DNA of 34,492 nucleotides from Streptomyces scabichelini (GCF_011045015.1 NZ_JAAKZY010000108.1:1-34492); one strand, 5' to 3'; shown: positions 15,795 through 27,079, numbered from the stretch's first letter. Translations and numbers: made by a program. The notes: generated from the letters alone by a model not told the origin.

Positions 15795-17057
15795 TCAGCC
15801 CAGCCTTGCCTCCAGTTCCGCCACGATCTCGTTCACCCTGACGGCGTCCTGCTCCCCGGACTCCATGTCCTTGAGCTGGACGACGCCCTCGGAGAGGTCA
15901 CGCTCGCCGGCGACGACGGCATACCGCGCCCCACTCCGGTTCGCGCTCTTCATCGCCCCCTTGAGCCCCTTCCCGCCGTACGAGAAGTCCGCCGCGACCC
16001 CGACCTTGCGCAGCTCGTTGACGACGCCGAAGAGCACCCGGCGAGCCTCCTCGCCGAGCGGCACCGCGAACACACTGGTGGGCGCGGGCAGTTCGAGCTC
16101 GACGCCCTCCGCCTCCAGCGCGAGGACCGTACGGTCGACGCCCAACGCCCAGCCGACCGACGGCAGCGCGGGCCCGCCGAGCATCTCGGAGAGGCCGTCG
16201 TAACGACCGCCGCCGCCTACAGCGGACTGCGAACCGAGCCCGTCGTGCACGAACTCGAAGGTGGTGCGCGTGTAGTAGTCCAGGCCGCGCACGAGCTTCG
16301 GGTCGTCCTCGAAGGAGACGCCCGCGGCCGTGATCAGCTCACGCACCTCCTCGTGGTACGCCTTGCACGCGTCGCACAGGAAGTCGCGCAGCAACGGCGC
16401 CCCCACGAGCTGCTTCTGAACGTCGTCGCGCTTGTCGTCGAGTACGCGGAGGGGGTTGATCTCGGCACGACGGAGGGTGTCCTCGTCCAGGTTCAGGCCG
16501 CGCAGGAAGTCCTGCAGAGCCGCCCGGTAGACGGGCCGGCACTCCTTGTCGCCCAACGAGTTGAGCAGGATCCGGAAGTTGCGCAGGCCCAGGGAGCGGT
16601 ACGCCTGATCGGCCAGGATGATCAACTCGGCGTCGAGAGCGGGGTCCTCGGCGCCGATCGCCTCGGCACCGACCTGGGAGAAGTGCCGGTACCGGCCCTT
16701 CTGGGGGCGCTCATAGCGGTAGTACGAGCCCGAGTACCAGAGCTTGACCGGCAGGTTGCCCAGCTTGTGGAGATTGGCCTCGAGTGCGGCGCGCAGCACG
16801 GAAGCCGTGCCCTCGGGGCGCAGCGCGAGCTTGTCGCCGCCCTTGGTCTCGAAGGCGTACATCTCCTTGGTCACGATGTCGGTGGACTCACCGACACCGC
16901 GGGCGAAGAGTTCCACGTTCTCGAAGCCCGGCGTCTCGATGTAGCCGTAGCCGGAGTTGCGCAGCGGCGCGGCGATCGCCTCGCGCACGGCGAGATACCT
17001 CGCGCTGTCGGGCGGGATCAGGTCGTACGTGCCCTTGGGGGCCTTGAAGGTGCTCAC
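15795..17057 (-). CDS. hisS: Histidyl-tRNA synthetase
   Basis: Class II synthetase that charges tRNA-His. The 420-residue protein begins FKAPKGTYDLIPPDS (motif for the N-terminal strand), has motif 2 RYERPQKGRYRHFSQ, the two HisRS signatures LVRGLDYYTRTTFE and GGGGRYDGL, motif 3 ALGVDRTVLAL, and the C-terminal anticodon domain with FSYGGKGLKGAMKSANRSGA. It starts at GTG 17057, 12 nt after the stop of the metallo-hydrolase gene and following a GAGAG ribosome site, so the two are probably one transcript. It converges with the exporter remnant; only 71 nt separate their ends. Confidence 0.98.
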   Translation of the reverse strand: MSTFKAPKGTYDLIPPDSARYLAVREAIAAPLRNSGYGYIETPGFENVELFARGVGESTDIVTKEMYAFETKGGDKLALRPEGTASVLRAALEANLHKLGNLPVKLWYSGSYYRYERPQKGRYRHFSQVGAEAIGAEDPALDAELIILADQAYRSLGLRNFRILLNSLGDKECRPVYRAALQDFLRGLNLDEDTLRRAEINPLRVLDDKRDDVQKQLVGAPLLRDFLCDACKAYHEEVRELITAAGVSFEDDPKLVRGLDYYTRTTFEFVHDGLGSQSAVGGGGRYDGLSEMLGGPALPSVGWALGVDRTVLALEAEGVELELPAPTSVFAVPLGEEARRVLFGVVNELRKVGVAADFSYGGKGLKGAMKSANRSGARYAVVAGERDLSEGVVQLKDMESGEQDAVRVNEIVAELEARLG

Positions 17058-17069
17058 GGAAGTCTCTCG

Positions 17070-17783
17070 TCACATTCCTCGTCGAGGAGCGGATGCGGGG
17101 TCCGCTCCCATGCCGGAGGCCACCTGCCGCAGATACGGGTTGGTGGCGCGCTCCTGGCCGATGGTGGTCTGGGGGCCGTGGCCGGACAGCACCACGGTCG
17201 AGTCGTCGAGCGGCAGGCACACGCGGGCCAGCGAGTCGAGCATCTCGGCCATGTCACCGCCCGGCAGGTCGGTGCGTCCGATGGAGCCGGCGAAGAGCAG
17301 ATCCCCGGAGAAGAACACGGACGGGATCTCCGCGCTCTCGGGCATCCGGAAGGCCACCGACCCCTTCGTATGGCCGGGCGCGTGCGCCACGGACAGCTCA
17401 AGACCGGCCAGCTCCAGCTGCACGCCGTCGGCCAGCTCGTGAACGTCGTCCGGCTCCCCCACGGTCAGCTCGCCCATCAGCGGCATTCCGATGGAACGGC
17501 CGAGCGCCCTCTCCGGGTCGCTCATCATGAACCGGTCCTCGGGGTGGATCCAGGCCGGTACGTCGTGCGCGCCGCACACCGGGACCACCGAGGCCACATG
17601 GTCGATATGGCCATGGGTGAGGATGACCGCGACGGGCTTGAGCCGATGCTTGTGAAGTGCGTCCTCGACTCCCTGGGCGGCCTGATGGCCCGGGTCGATG
17701 ATCACGCACTCCTCGCCTGCGGCGGGGGCGACCAGGTAACAGTTGGTGCCCCAGGCCCCGGCGGGGAACCCGGCAATGAGCAC
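17070..17783 (-). CDS. Metallo-beta-lactamase-fold hydrolase (glyoxalase II-like)
   Basis: A 237-residue MBL-fold hydrolase with a complete two-metal site: THGHIDH at 56-62 (H57, H59, D61, H62), H137 in HAPGHTKGS, D161 in FFSGDLLF and H198 in LSGHGPQT. This layout is that of the glyoxalase II/YcbL subgroup, which hydrolyse thioesters, though the substrate here is unknown. It starts at GTG 17783 (reading M-L-I-A-G-F-P-A-G-A) and lies 12 nt ahead of hisS. It is divergent from the cyclophilin gene with 166 nt between the starts. Confidence 0.9.
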   Translation of the reverse strand: MLIAGFPAGAWGTNCYLVAPAAGEECVIIDPGHQAAQGVEDALHKHRLKPVAVILTHGHIDHVASVVPVCGAHDVPAWIHPEDRFMMSDPERALGRSIGMPLMGELTVGEPDDVHELADGVQLELAGLELSVAHAPGHTKGSVAFRMPESAEIPSVFFSGDLLFAGSIGRTDLPGGDMAEMLDSLARVCLPLDDSTVVLSGHGPQTTIGQERATNPYLRQVASGMGADPASAPRRGM

Positions 17784-17949
17784 GATCGTCCTTCGGTATG
17801 TCGTACGGGGCGGGTGACTGTGGACCAGAGCCTACCGGCGCTGCCGGAACCACAGCGAACCCATATACGGTACGGGTCACACGCAGGCGGTCGGCTCACA
17901 AGACGCACGCGTCCCACCTGACGTACGAGACGCATGAGGAGAGAACCCG

Positions 17950-18795
17950 GTGGTCAGCCAGGAACAGCGGCGGCGTCAGCTCGCCCGGGAGAAGTTCTTG
18001 CGGCAACAGCAGCGGCGTACGGCCGCGCGCCGCAAGACACGTATGCGCAACGCCGTGATCGCGTCGGTGCTCGGCGTGATCCTCGTCGGCAGCCTGGTGT
18101 CGTACACGGCCGGGGTCTTCAAGAACGACGACGACGCGTCCAACGCGGCCGCGGAGGCCACCCCGAGCGCCTCCCCCAGCAAGGCGCCGGACCCGTGTGA
18201 GAAGCCCGCCGAGGGCAAGGTGAAGCCGCTCAGCTACAAGAAGGAGCCGGCTATGACCATCGACGAGTCGGCGGACTACACGATGAAGCTGCAGACGACC
18301 TGCGGCGCGATAGACATCGACATGCCGGCCTCGCCGGCTCCGCAGACGGTGAACTCGTTCAACTTCCTGGTGGGCAAGGGCTATCTGGACCACACCAAGT
18401 GCCACCGGCTCACCACCGAGGGCATCTACGTGCTCCAGTGCGGCGACCCGAAGGGCGACGGCACGGGCGGGCCCGGCTACACCATCCCGGACGAGAACCT
18501 GAAGGACAAGCGCCTGAAGGGGGGCGTGTATCCGGCGGGCACGGTGGCCATGGCCAACCAGTACAACGCGCAGACGAAGCAGGGCCGCGACAGCGGTGGC
18601 AGCCAGTTCTTCCTCGTGTACCAGGACAGTCAGCTGCCGCCCGACTACACACCGTTCGGAACGATCTCCAAAGAGGGCATGAAGGTGCTCAAGAAAATCT
18701 CGGATGCCGGCGCCCAGCCCGTCGACCCCACGACGGGCAATACCGCGCCGAACGCGACGGTCGTGATCAACAAGGCGACCGTGGCGAAGTCCTGA
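17950..18795 (+). CDS. Membrane-anchored cyclophilin-type peptidyl-prolyl isomerase
   Basis: A 281-residue protein with a strongly basic N-terminus (1-33, rich in Arg and Gln), one transmembrane helix at about 34-56 (AVIASVLGVILVGSLVSYTAGVF), a Ser/Ala/Pro linker, and an extracytoplasmic cyclophilin domain from about residue 108. The domain shows APQTVNSFNFLVGKGYLDHTKCHRL, GTVAMAN, SGGSQFFLVY and FGTISKEG. C83, C118, C155 and C169 could form disulfides outside the cell. The GTG at 17950 follows GAGGAGAG. The family catalyses prolyl isomerisation; substrates here are probably exported proteins. The DUF349 gene follows 133 nt downstream. Confidence 0.92.
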   Translation: MVSQEQRRRQLAREKFLRQQQRRTAARRKTRMRNAVIASVLGVILVGSLVSYTAGVFKNDDDASNAAAEATPSASPSKAPDPCEKPAEGKVKPLSYKKEPAMTIDESADYTMKLQTTCGAIDIDMPASPAPQTVNSFNFLVGKGYLDHTKCHRLTTEGIYVLQCGDPKGDGTGGPGYTIPDENLKDKRLKGGVYPAGTVAMANQYNAQTKQGRDSGGSQFFLVYQDSQLPPDYTPFGTISKEGMKVLKKISDAGAQPVDPTTGNTAPNATVVINKATVAKS

Positions 18796-18928
18796 CCGCC
18801 AACTGCGAATTTCGGTCGCGCGGTATGCGGACAGCCGCCCCGCCGGTCGCCTATGTTGGCCGTGACGAAACTGTGGACGATGCCGGGGGTGCACCAGCCC
18901 CACGCAGGCATCATGTGGAGGAGGCGCT

Positions 18929-20158
18929 GTGAGCAGCGACCCGTGGGGCCGCGTCGACGAGACGGGCACCGTGTACGTGCGTACGGCCGATGGCGAGCAG
19001 GTCGTCGGTTCCTGGCAGGCCGGCTCTCCTGACGAGGCGCTGGCCTACTTCGAGCGCAAGTACGAGGGCCTGGTTGTGGAGATCGGCCTCCTCGAGCGAC
19101 GAGTGAAGACCACCGACCTGTCCGCCAAGGACGCCATGGCCGCCATCGACCATATTCGGGAACAGGTCGATGCCCACCATGCGGTCGGTGACCTGGACGC
19201 GCTGCGGGGCCGCCTCGACAAGCTGGTCGAGACGGTCGAGGCGCGCCGTGAGGAGCGCAAGGCACAGCGGGCCAGGCAGTCCGACGAGGCACGGCACGCC
19301 AAGGAGGCGCTGGTCACCGAGGCGGAGCAACTGGCGCAGTCGGACCAGTGGCGGGCGGCCGGTGAGCGGCTGCGCGCCCTGGTGGACACGTGGAAGGGTC
19401 TCCCCCGGCTCGACCGCAAGTCCGACGACGAGCTGTGGCACCGCTTCTCGCACGCCCGCTCGGCGTTCTCCAAGCGCCGCAAGGCGCACTTCGCCTCGCT
19501 GGACGCACAGCGCGAGGAGGCCCGCAAGACCAAGGAGAAACTGGTCGCGGAGGCCGAGGCACTGTCCGGCTCCACGGACTGGGGTCCGACGGCGGCGCGT
19601 TACCGCGAGCTGATGTCGGAGTGGAAGGCCGCGGGCCGCGCCCAACGCGAGCACGAGGACGACCTGTGGAACCGCTTCCGGGGTGCCCAGGACATCTTCT
19701 TCGCGGCGCGCAGCTCGGTCTTCGCCGAACGGGACGCGGAGCAGGCCGAGAACCTCAAGCTCAAGGAGGAGCTGGCCCAGGAGGCCGAGAAGATCCTCCC
19801 GGTGACGGATCTGAAGGTGGCCCGTGCGGCCTTCCGCTCCATCAACGAGCGCTGGGAGGCCATCGGCCATGTGCCGCGCGACGCCCGCCCGAAGGTCGAG
19901 GGCCGGATGCACGCGGTCGAGCGGGCCATCCAGGAGTCCGAGGAGGCCGAGTGGCGCCGGACGAACCCGGAGGCACGCGCGCGTGCCGAGGGTCTGACCG
20001 GTCAGCTCCAGGCCGCCGTGGACAAGCTCCACGGCCAGATCGAGGCGGCACGCGCCGCGGGCAACAACGCCAAGGCCGACAAGCTCCAGAAGGAGCTCGA
20101 GGGCCGTCAGGCGCTGCTGGACCAGGCACTGAAGGGGCTGCAGGAGTTCGGCGGCTGA
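18929..20158 (+). CDS. DUF349 repeat coiled-coil protein
   Basis: A 409-residue soluble, highly charged helical protein. At least three DUF349 units can be followed by the repeated pattern of a Trp-containing helix and LWxRF: DTWKGLPRLDRKSDDELWHRF, SEWKAAGRAQREHEDDLWNRF and a third ERWEAIGHVPRDARPKVEGRM. The ends are coiled coils rich in Glu, Arg and Ala. The GTG at 18929 follows GGAGGAGG, an excellent ribosome site. DUF349 proteins are conserved in actinobacteria and their molecular role is not settled. It converges with relA across a strong hairpin. Confidence 0.9.
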   Translation: MSSDPWGRVDETGTVYVRTADGEQVVGSWQAGSPDEALAYFERKYEGLVVEIGLLERRVKTTDLSAKDAMAAIDHIREQVDAHHAVGDLDALRGRLDKLVETVEARREERKAQRARQSDEARHAKEALVTEAEQLAQSDQWRAAGERLRALVDTWKGLPRLDRKSDDELWHRFSHARSAFSKRRKAHFASLDAQREEARKTKEKLVAEAEALSGSTDWGPTAARYRELMSEWKAAGRAQREHEDDLWNRFRGAQDIFFAARSSVFAERDAEQAENLKLKEELAQEAEKILPVTDLKVARAAFRSINERWEAIGHVPRDARPKVEGRMHAVERAIQESEEAEWRRTNPEARARAEGLTGQLQAAVDKLHGQIEAARAAGNNAKADKLQKELEGRQALLDQALKGLQEFGG

Positions 20159-20168
20159 GTTTTCCCGT

Positions 20169-20223
20169 CACTACATAGAAGGGGCTTCCGTACGCAACGT
20201 ACGGAAGCCCCTTCTACGTAGTG
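20169..20223. terminator. Strong bidirectional terminator between DUF349 gene and relA
   Basis: A 19-bp perfect stem (20176-20194 with 20198-20216, 3-nt loop CAA) is extended by 6 more pairs (20169-20174 with 20218-20223) across one A-C mismatch. It lies 10 nt after the DUF349 stop and 27 nt from the relA stop, so it can serve both convergent genes. There is no U-tract on either side. Confidence 0.85.
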
Positions 20224-20250
20224 GCCGATCATGAGCTGGGGCGAGGAGCC

Positions 20251-22845
<2,595 letters not shown>

Positions 22846-22964
22846 GAGGGCTCCTCGTGCGCGATCCGGGTCCCCCGGTCAGGCTCCGGAGATCCCATGG
22901 TAGCGATCCCGGGCTCCGGACTCGCCTTCGGCCGATGAGACGGCCTTGTACAGGAGAAACGTCA

Positions 22965-22997
22965 GAGGCGGGCACCGGATTCCTCCGGGCCCGCCTC
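22965..22997 (-). terminator. apt terminator
   Basis: GAGGCGGGC (22965-22973) pairs with GCCCGCCTC (22989-22997), and after one bulged A, CCGGA (22975-22979) pairs with TCCGG (22984-22988) round a 4-nt loop. It begins 20 nt downstream of the apt stop and about 120 nt before relA, so relA probably depends mainly on its own promoter in the remaining gap. Confidence 0.65.
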
Positions 22998-23017
22998 CGC
23001 GGTGCCGTACGGGCGTC

Positions 23018-23557
23018 TCAGACCCTGAGGAGCGCCTCCAGCGGGGCGCCCGCGAGGGCCGGTTCCAGCCGGCCGCGGCCGCCGAGGAAGCCGAGCTCCA
23101 TCAGGACGGCGACGCCGGCCACCTCGGCTCCGGCGCGGCGGATCAGCTGGAGCGAGGCTTCGGCGGTGCCGCCGGTGGCGAGGACGTCGTCGACCACCAT
23201 GACGCGGTCGCCCGCGGCCAGGTCCTCGGCGTGCACCTCGATCTCGGCCGAGCCGTACTCCAGCTCGTACGCCTGGCTGAGTGTCGCCCCGGGGAGCTTG
23301 CCGGCCTTGCGGACGGGGATGAAGCCGAGTCCGGCCCGGACCGCGACGGGGGCGCCGAGGATGAAGCCGCGGGCCTCCAGGCCGACGATCTTCGTGGCGC
23401 CGCTGCGGACGCTGATCTCGGCCAGCGCGTCGGTGAGCGCCGTGAACGCCGCCGGGTCGGCCAGGAGGGGGGTGATGTCCTTGAACATCACGCCCGGCTC
23501 CGGGTAGTCGGCCACGTCACGGATGCGGCTGAGGAGCAGCTCTTCGATGTCTGTCAT
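23018..23557 (-). CDS. apt: Adenine phosphoribosyltransferase
   Basis: Purine salvage enzyme forming AMP from adenine and PRPP. From the ATG at 23557 it is 179 residues. The type I PRTase PRPP loop is VMVVDDVLATGGTAEA at 119-134, and the adenine/N-terminal features are DYPEPGVMFKDITPLL at 18-32 and LEARGFILGAP at 60-70. The frame is open far upstream into secF, but the ATG overlaps the secF stop as ATGA, so it is translationally coupled. Apt next to secDF and relA is the usual Streptomyces arrangement. Confidence 0.95.
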   Translation of the reverse strand: MTDIEELLLSRIRDVADYPEPGVMFKDITPLLADPAAFTALTDALAEISVRSGATKIVGLEARGFILGAPVAVRAGLGFIPVRKAGKLPGATLSQAYELEYGSAEIEVHAEDLAAGDRVMVVDDVLATGGTAEASLQLIRRAGAEVAGVAVLMELGFLGGRGRLEPALAGAPLEALLRV

Positions 23558-24696
23558 CGGCGCTTCCCGGAGGGTCGGCCGCGGCCCCGGTTGCGGGACG
23601 ACGGCTGGGAACGCTGAGGGCGCGGCGGACCGACGCCCGCGGGCGCCGCGGCCGCGGCCGCGTCCTCGGGGTCCTCGTCGTCGTGCGACTCGACGGCGGC
23701 CGGGGCTTCCAGGGACTCGCCCTTCGCGGCGGCCGAGGCGCGCTTGGCGAGCACGCGCTTCTTGAGGGCCTTCATCTGCGGCTCGAGCTCCTTGAGGTCG
23801 GCGACGAGCGGCGTGGCGATGAAGATCGAGGAGTACGCGCCCGCCGCGAGACCGACGAACAGCGACAGCGAGATGTCGTTGAGCATGCCCGCGCCGAGCA
23901 CACCGCCGCCGATGAACAGCAGTCCTGCGACCGGGAGCAGCGCGACCACCGTGGTGTTGATGGAGCGCACCAGGGTGCTGTTGATCGAGCGGTTGGCGAC
24001 CTCGCTGTATGTCCAGCGCGTCTGTTTGGTGAGGTCCTTCGTCTGTTCCTTGAGGCTGTCGAAGACGACGACCGTGTCGTAGAGCGAATAACCGAGGATG
24101 GTCAGCAGACCGATCACGGTGCCTGGTGTGACTTCGAAGCCGACGAGGGCGTAGATGCCGACCGTGATGGTGATGTCGTGGATGAGGGCGACGAACGCGG
24201 CCAGGGCCATGCGCCACTCGAAGGCGATCGCCAGATAGATCACCACCAGGACCAGGAAGATCCCCAGTCCCTGCCAGGCCTTGTCGGCGATCTGGTCACC
24301 CCAGCTGGGTCCGACCAGCTCGGCGGCGATGTTCTCCGGGTCGACCTTCAGGTCCTCGGCGAGCTGTGTCTTGATCGAGTCGGACTTGTCCGTGTCCACG
24401 CCGGCGATCTGGATGCGCAGCCCGCCCGTGCCGAGTTCCTGCACGATCGCGTCGTGGCCGGCCGCCTCTTCGGCGTACTCCTCTGCCTGGGACGCGGAAA
24501 TGCTGGTCTTCGGGGTGTTGAAGACGGCACCGCCCTCGAACTCGATGCCCATGTTCAGGCCGCGCACCGCCAGGCCGACGATGGCCGTGATGGTGATCAG
24601 GATCGAGATGCCATACCAGAGCTTGCGCTTGCCGACGAAGTCGTAGCCGACCTCACCGCGGTAGAGACGGGCGCCGAGGTTGCCGAGCTTCGACAT
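23554..24696 (-). CDS. secF: Protein translocase subunit SecF
   Basis: Part of SecDF, which uses the proton gradient to pull proteins out through SecYEG. The 380-residue protein (ATG 24696) has the first membrane helix at about 25-45, the SecF signature GIEFEGGAVF in the first extracytoplasmic loop, then five further helices (LGIFLVLVVIYLAIAFEWRM, ITVGIYALVGFEVTPGTVIGLLTILGYSLYDTVVVFD) and a C-terminal tail (about 315-380) rich in Ala, Pro, Gly and Arg. It starts 1 nt after the secD stop, with GGAGGCGTGAG as ribosome site overlapping the end of secD. Confidence 0.96.
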   Translation of the reverse strand: MSKLGNLGARLYRGEVGYDFVGKRKLWYGISILITITAIVGLAVRGLNMGIEFEGGAVFNTPKTSISASQAEEYAEEAAGHDAIVQELGTGGLRIQIAGVDTDKSDSIKTQLAEDLKVDPENIAAELVGPSWGDQIADKAWQGLGIFLVLVVIYLAIAFEWRMALAAFVALIHDITITVGIYALVGFEVTPGTVIGLLTILGYSLYDTVVVFDSLKEQTKDLTKQTRWTYSEVANRSINSTLVRSINTTVVALLPVAGLLFIGGGVLGAGMLNDISLSLFVGLAAGAYSSIFIATPLVADLKELEPQMKALKKRVLAKRASAAAKGESLEAPAAVESHDDEDPEDAAAAAAPAGVGPPRPQRSQPSSRNRGRGRPSGKRR

Positions 24697-24697
24697 C

Positions 24698-26452
24698 TCA
24701 CGCCTCCTTCGGGTCGACGGGAGCGGACACGCGGCGGGAGCGGCGCAGGGGTGGCTTGGCACCGAGGCGCTTCGGGTCCAGTCCGGACCAGCTGTGGCCG
24801 CTCGCGAAGAACTTCTTGCGGGCGAGGATCGTCATCAGTGGCTTGGTGAAGAAGAAGACGACGACCACGTCGAGCAAGGTGGTCAGGCCCAACGTGAACG
24901 CGAAGCCCTGGACCTTGCCGACCGTGACGATGAAGAGCACGGCGGCGGCGAGGAACGACACGAAGTCGGAGACCAGGATGGTGCGCCGGGCACGCGGCCA
25001 GCCCCGTTCGACGGCGGGGCGCAGCGTACGGCCCTCTCGGATCTCGTCACGGATACGTTCGAAGAACACGATGAACGAGTCCGCCGTGATACCGATCGCG
25101 ACGATCGCGCCACAGACCGCGGGCAGGTTCAGCGCGAAGCCGATGGCCGGGCCGAGCAGCGACATGAGCACGTACGTCAGAGCCGCGGAGACCAGAAGTG
25201 AGGCGATCGCGATGAGTGACAGGCCGCGGTAGTAGGCCACCAGGTAGATGATGACCAGAGCGAGGCCGATGGCGCCGGCGATCAGACCGGCCTCCAGTTG
25301 GTCGCCACCGAGCGCGGCGGTGACCGTGGTGACGCTGGCCTCCTTGAAGGAGATCGGCAGCGCACCGTACGACAGGATGTTCGCCAGTTCCTCGGCGGAC
25401 TGCTGGTTGAAACCACCGGAGATCTGGGCCTGACCGCCGGTGATCGCCGAGTTGACCGACGGAGCCGAGACGATCTCACCGTCGAGCACGATGGCGAACT
25501 GGTTCTGCGGCGGGGTCTGGCCGACGAGCTTGCCGGTGACGTCGGCGAACTGCTTGCTGCCGGTCTTGTCGAAGTCCATCTGGACGATCCAGCCCTCGCC
25601 GGTCTGGGTCTGGAAGACGGCGCTGGCGTCGTCGACCTGCTCACCCTTCACGGCGACCGGCCCGAGCACGTACTTGTACTGGGACTTCGGGTCGCAGGCG
25701 ACGACGGACTCGGAGTTCCCCGCCCTGCTGGCCTTCTCGCTCGCTGCCGCGCGGCCCTTCTTCGTGGAGCAGTCCAGCGCGTCCAGCTGCTTCTGCAGGT
25801 CAGCGGCAGCGGCGCTACCGTCGTCGGAGGGTTCGGCCGACGGGGAAGGGCTGCCGCTGGGCGTCGTGGAGGGGGACGGGGCCGCCTTGGTGTCATCCTT
25901 CGCGGCGAGGCCCTCCGTCACCGCGCGTCCCTGGGACGTGGCGGTCGCGGAGGGAGTCGGCGACTTGGAATTCCCGGAGGCGGAGGGAGCGGGCGACGTG
26001 GAGTTCCCGGAAGGGGTCGGCGACGGAGAGGCTTCACCAGTACCCGCCGGCGCCCCTGTCAGGACCGGACGGAAGTAGAGCTTGGCGGTGGTGCCGACCT
26101 GATCGCGGGCCTGCTGGGAGTTCGTGCCCTTGGGGATGTTGACGATGATGTTGCGATCGCCCTGGGTCTGGACCTCCGCCTCGGAGACACCCAGACCGTT
26201 GACCCGGCGTTCCATGATGCCGACCGCGGTGTTCATGTTGGTCGGGTTGATCGCGTTCTTCTGACCGGGCTCGTTCTGCGCCTCGAGCGTGATGCTCGTG
26301 CCGCCGGCGAGGTCGATGCCGAGGCGCGGCGTCGTGTGCCCGGAGGCGAACATGCCGCCGGTGAGCGCCACGATCGCGATCAGCATCAGGGCCAAAGTGC
26401 GCCCCGGCCTCCCCTGGGCGCTCTGCTTTCGGCCCTTCTTGGGTGCTGCCAC
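24698..26452 (-). CDS. secD: Protein translocase subunit SecD with Ser/Pro-rich insertion
   Basis: Partner of SecF. From the GTG at 26452 the protein is 584 residues. An N-terminal helix (about 18-37) precedes the SecD motif LGIDLAGGTSITLEA. The extracytoplasmic P1 domain contains an insertion at about 134-217 made of Ser, Pro, Thr, Ala and Gly with SPSPTPSG and SPAPSASGN type repeats. The C-terminal half has the five-helix RND-like domain, with VAYYRGLSLIAIA, GITADSFIVFFERIRDEIREG and VVVVFFFTKPLM. The frame runs on to 26539 but those 29 codons carry no homology. GTG is preceded by GGGAG about 10 nt away. Confidence 0.95.
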   Translation of the reverse strand: MAAPKKGRKQSAQGRPGRTLALMLIAIVALTGGMFASGHTTPRLGIDLAGGTSITLEAQNEPGQKNAINPTNMNTAVGIMERRVNGLGVSEAEVQTQGDRNIIVNIPKGTNSQQARDQVGTTAKLYFRPVLTGAPAGTGEASPSPTPSGNSTSPAPSASGNSKSPTPSATATSQGRAVTEGLAAKDDTKAAPSPSTTPSGSPSPSAEPSDDGSAAAADLQKQLDALDCSTKKGRAAASEKASRAGNSESVVACDPKSQYKYVLGPVAVKGEQVDDASAVFQTQTGEGWIVQMDFDKTGSKQFADVTGKLVGQTPPQNQFAIVLDGEIVSAPSVNSAITGGQAQISGGFNQQSAEELANILSYGALPISFKEASVTTVTAALGGDQLEAGLIAGAIGLALVIIYLVAYYRGLSLIAIASLLVSAALTYVLMSLLGPAIGFALNLPAVCGAIVAIGITADSFIVFFERIRDEIREGRTLRPAVERGWPRARRTILVSDFVSFLAAAVLFIVTVGKVQGFAFTLGLTTLLDVVVVFFFTKPLMTILARKKFFASGHSWSGLDPKRLGAKPPLRRSRRVSAPVDPKEA

Positions 26453-26544
26453 CTTCTCGTTCTCCCTCGTTGTCCGCCCGGCGACGGGGCACCTGCGCGG
26501 ACGGCAATGAAATGGTGTCGAGATCCCGCGCGAAGCCACATGAT

Positions 26545-26587
26545 CCGGGGACCGCGGTGCGCGAGCGGCGCACTCCGCGGTCCCCGG
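26545..26587 (-). terminator. Hairpin between yajC and secD
   Basis: A 13-bp perfect stem, CCGGGGACCGCGG (26545-26557) with CCGCGGTCCCCGG (26575-26587), starts 7 nt after the yajC stop. Five more pairs (TGCGC with GCGCA) form inside with a small bulge. It is the right place and strength for a terminator or attenuator between yajC and secDF. Confidence 0.65.
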
Positions 26588-26593
26588 TCATGA

Positions 26594-27079
26594 CTACTTC
26601 GCGTCGGACTCGCCGTCGGACTTCTTCAGCTCTGCGTCATCGGCCTTCTTCGGCTCATCGTCGGCGGTCTCGTCGGCCGCGTCCTTCTTGCCGAGGTCGA
26701 TGGGCTTGTCGTCGGAAGAGTCGGCGGGCTCGTCGGTCTCGGTGAGGGAGGAGGCGTCGTCCGGGACGACGGCTTCGTCGGTCTTGAGGTCGTGCTCGAC
26801 GCCGTGGACGATGCGGTTGTACTCGTCGTCGCTGAGGACGGCACCGATGGCGTTCTTGGCGAAGAGCAGGTCGATGCCCGGGCCTGCGTCAAGGAGGACC
26901 GTGTCCTCGTTGACCTCCTTCACCGTCGCGTACATGCCGCCGATCGTGCGGACGCCGGAGCCGGGCTGCATGTCGTTGCGCATCTGCGCAGCCGCTTGCT
27001 GCTTCTTCTTGGCCGACCGGGTCATCAGGAACATGGCCCCGATGAGCACGATGAACGGGAGGAGGGTCACGAGACTCAC
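26594..27079 (-). CDS. yajC: Preprotein translocase accessory subunit YajC
   Basis: Small single-pass protein that co-purifies with SecDF. The 161-residue protein has its membrane helix at once (MSLVTLLPFIVLIGAMFLMT), then the YajC core RSAKKKQQAAAQMRNDMQPGSGVRTIGGMYATV and an unusually long acidic tail (about 100-161, mostly Asp, Glu, Lys, Ser). The GTG at 27079 follows a GGAAG-type site. It lies upstream of secD in the usual order but a strong hairpin separates them. The tail makes it longer than the roughly 110-residue E. coli protein. Confidence 0.92.
   Translation of the reverse strand: MSLVTLLPFIVLIGAMFLMTRSAKKKQQAAAQMRNDMQPGSGVRTIGGMYATVKEVNEDTVLLDAGPGIDLLFAKNAIGAVLSDDEYNRIVHGVEHDLKTDEAVVPDDASSLTETDEPADSSDDKPIDLGKKDAADETADDEPKKADDAELKKSDGESDAK

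Noticed and set aside
23558..24217. N-terminal extension of apt, and likewise of aroB, aroK, aroC, aroE, ruvA, ruvC, secD and secF
   Set aside because: The extra codons lie within the upstream gene or have no homology. Shorter starts give normal family lengths and ATGA-type junctions or good ribosome sites.
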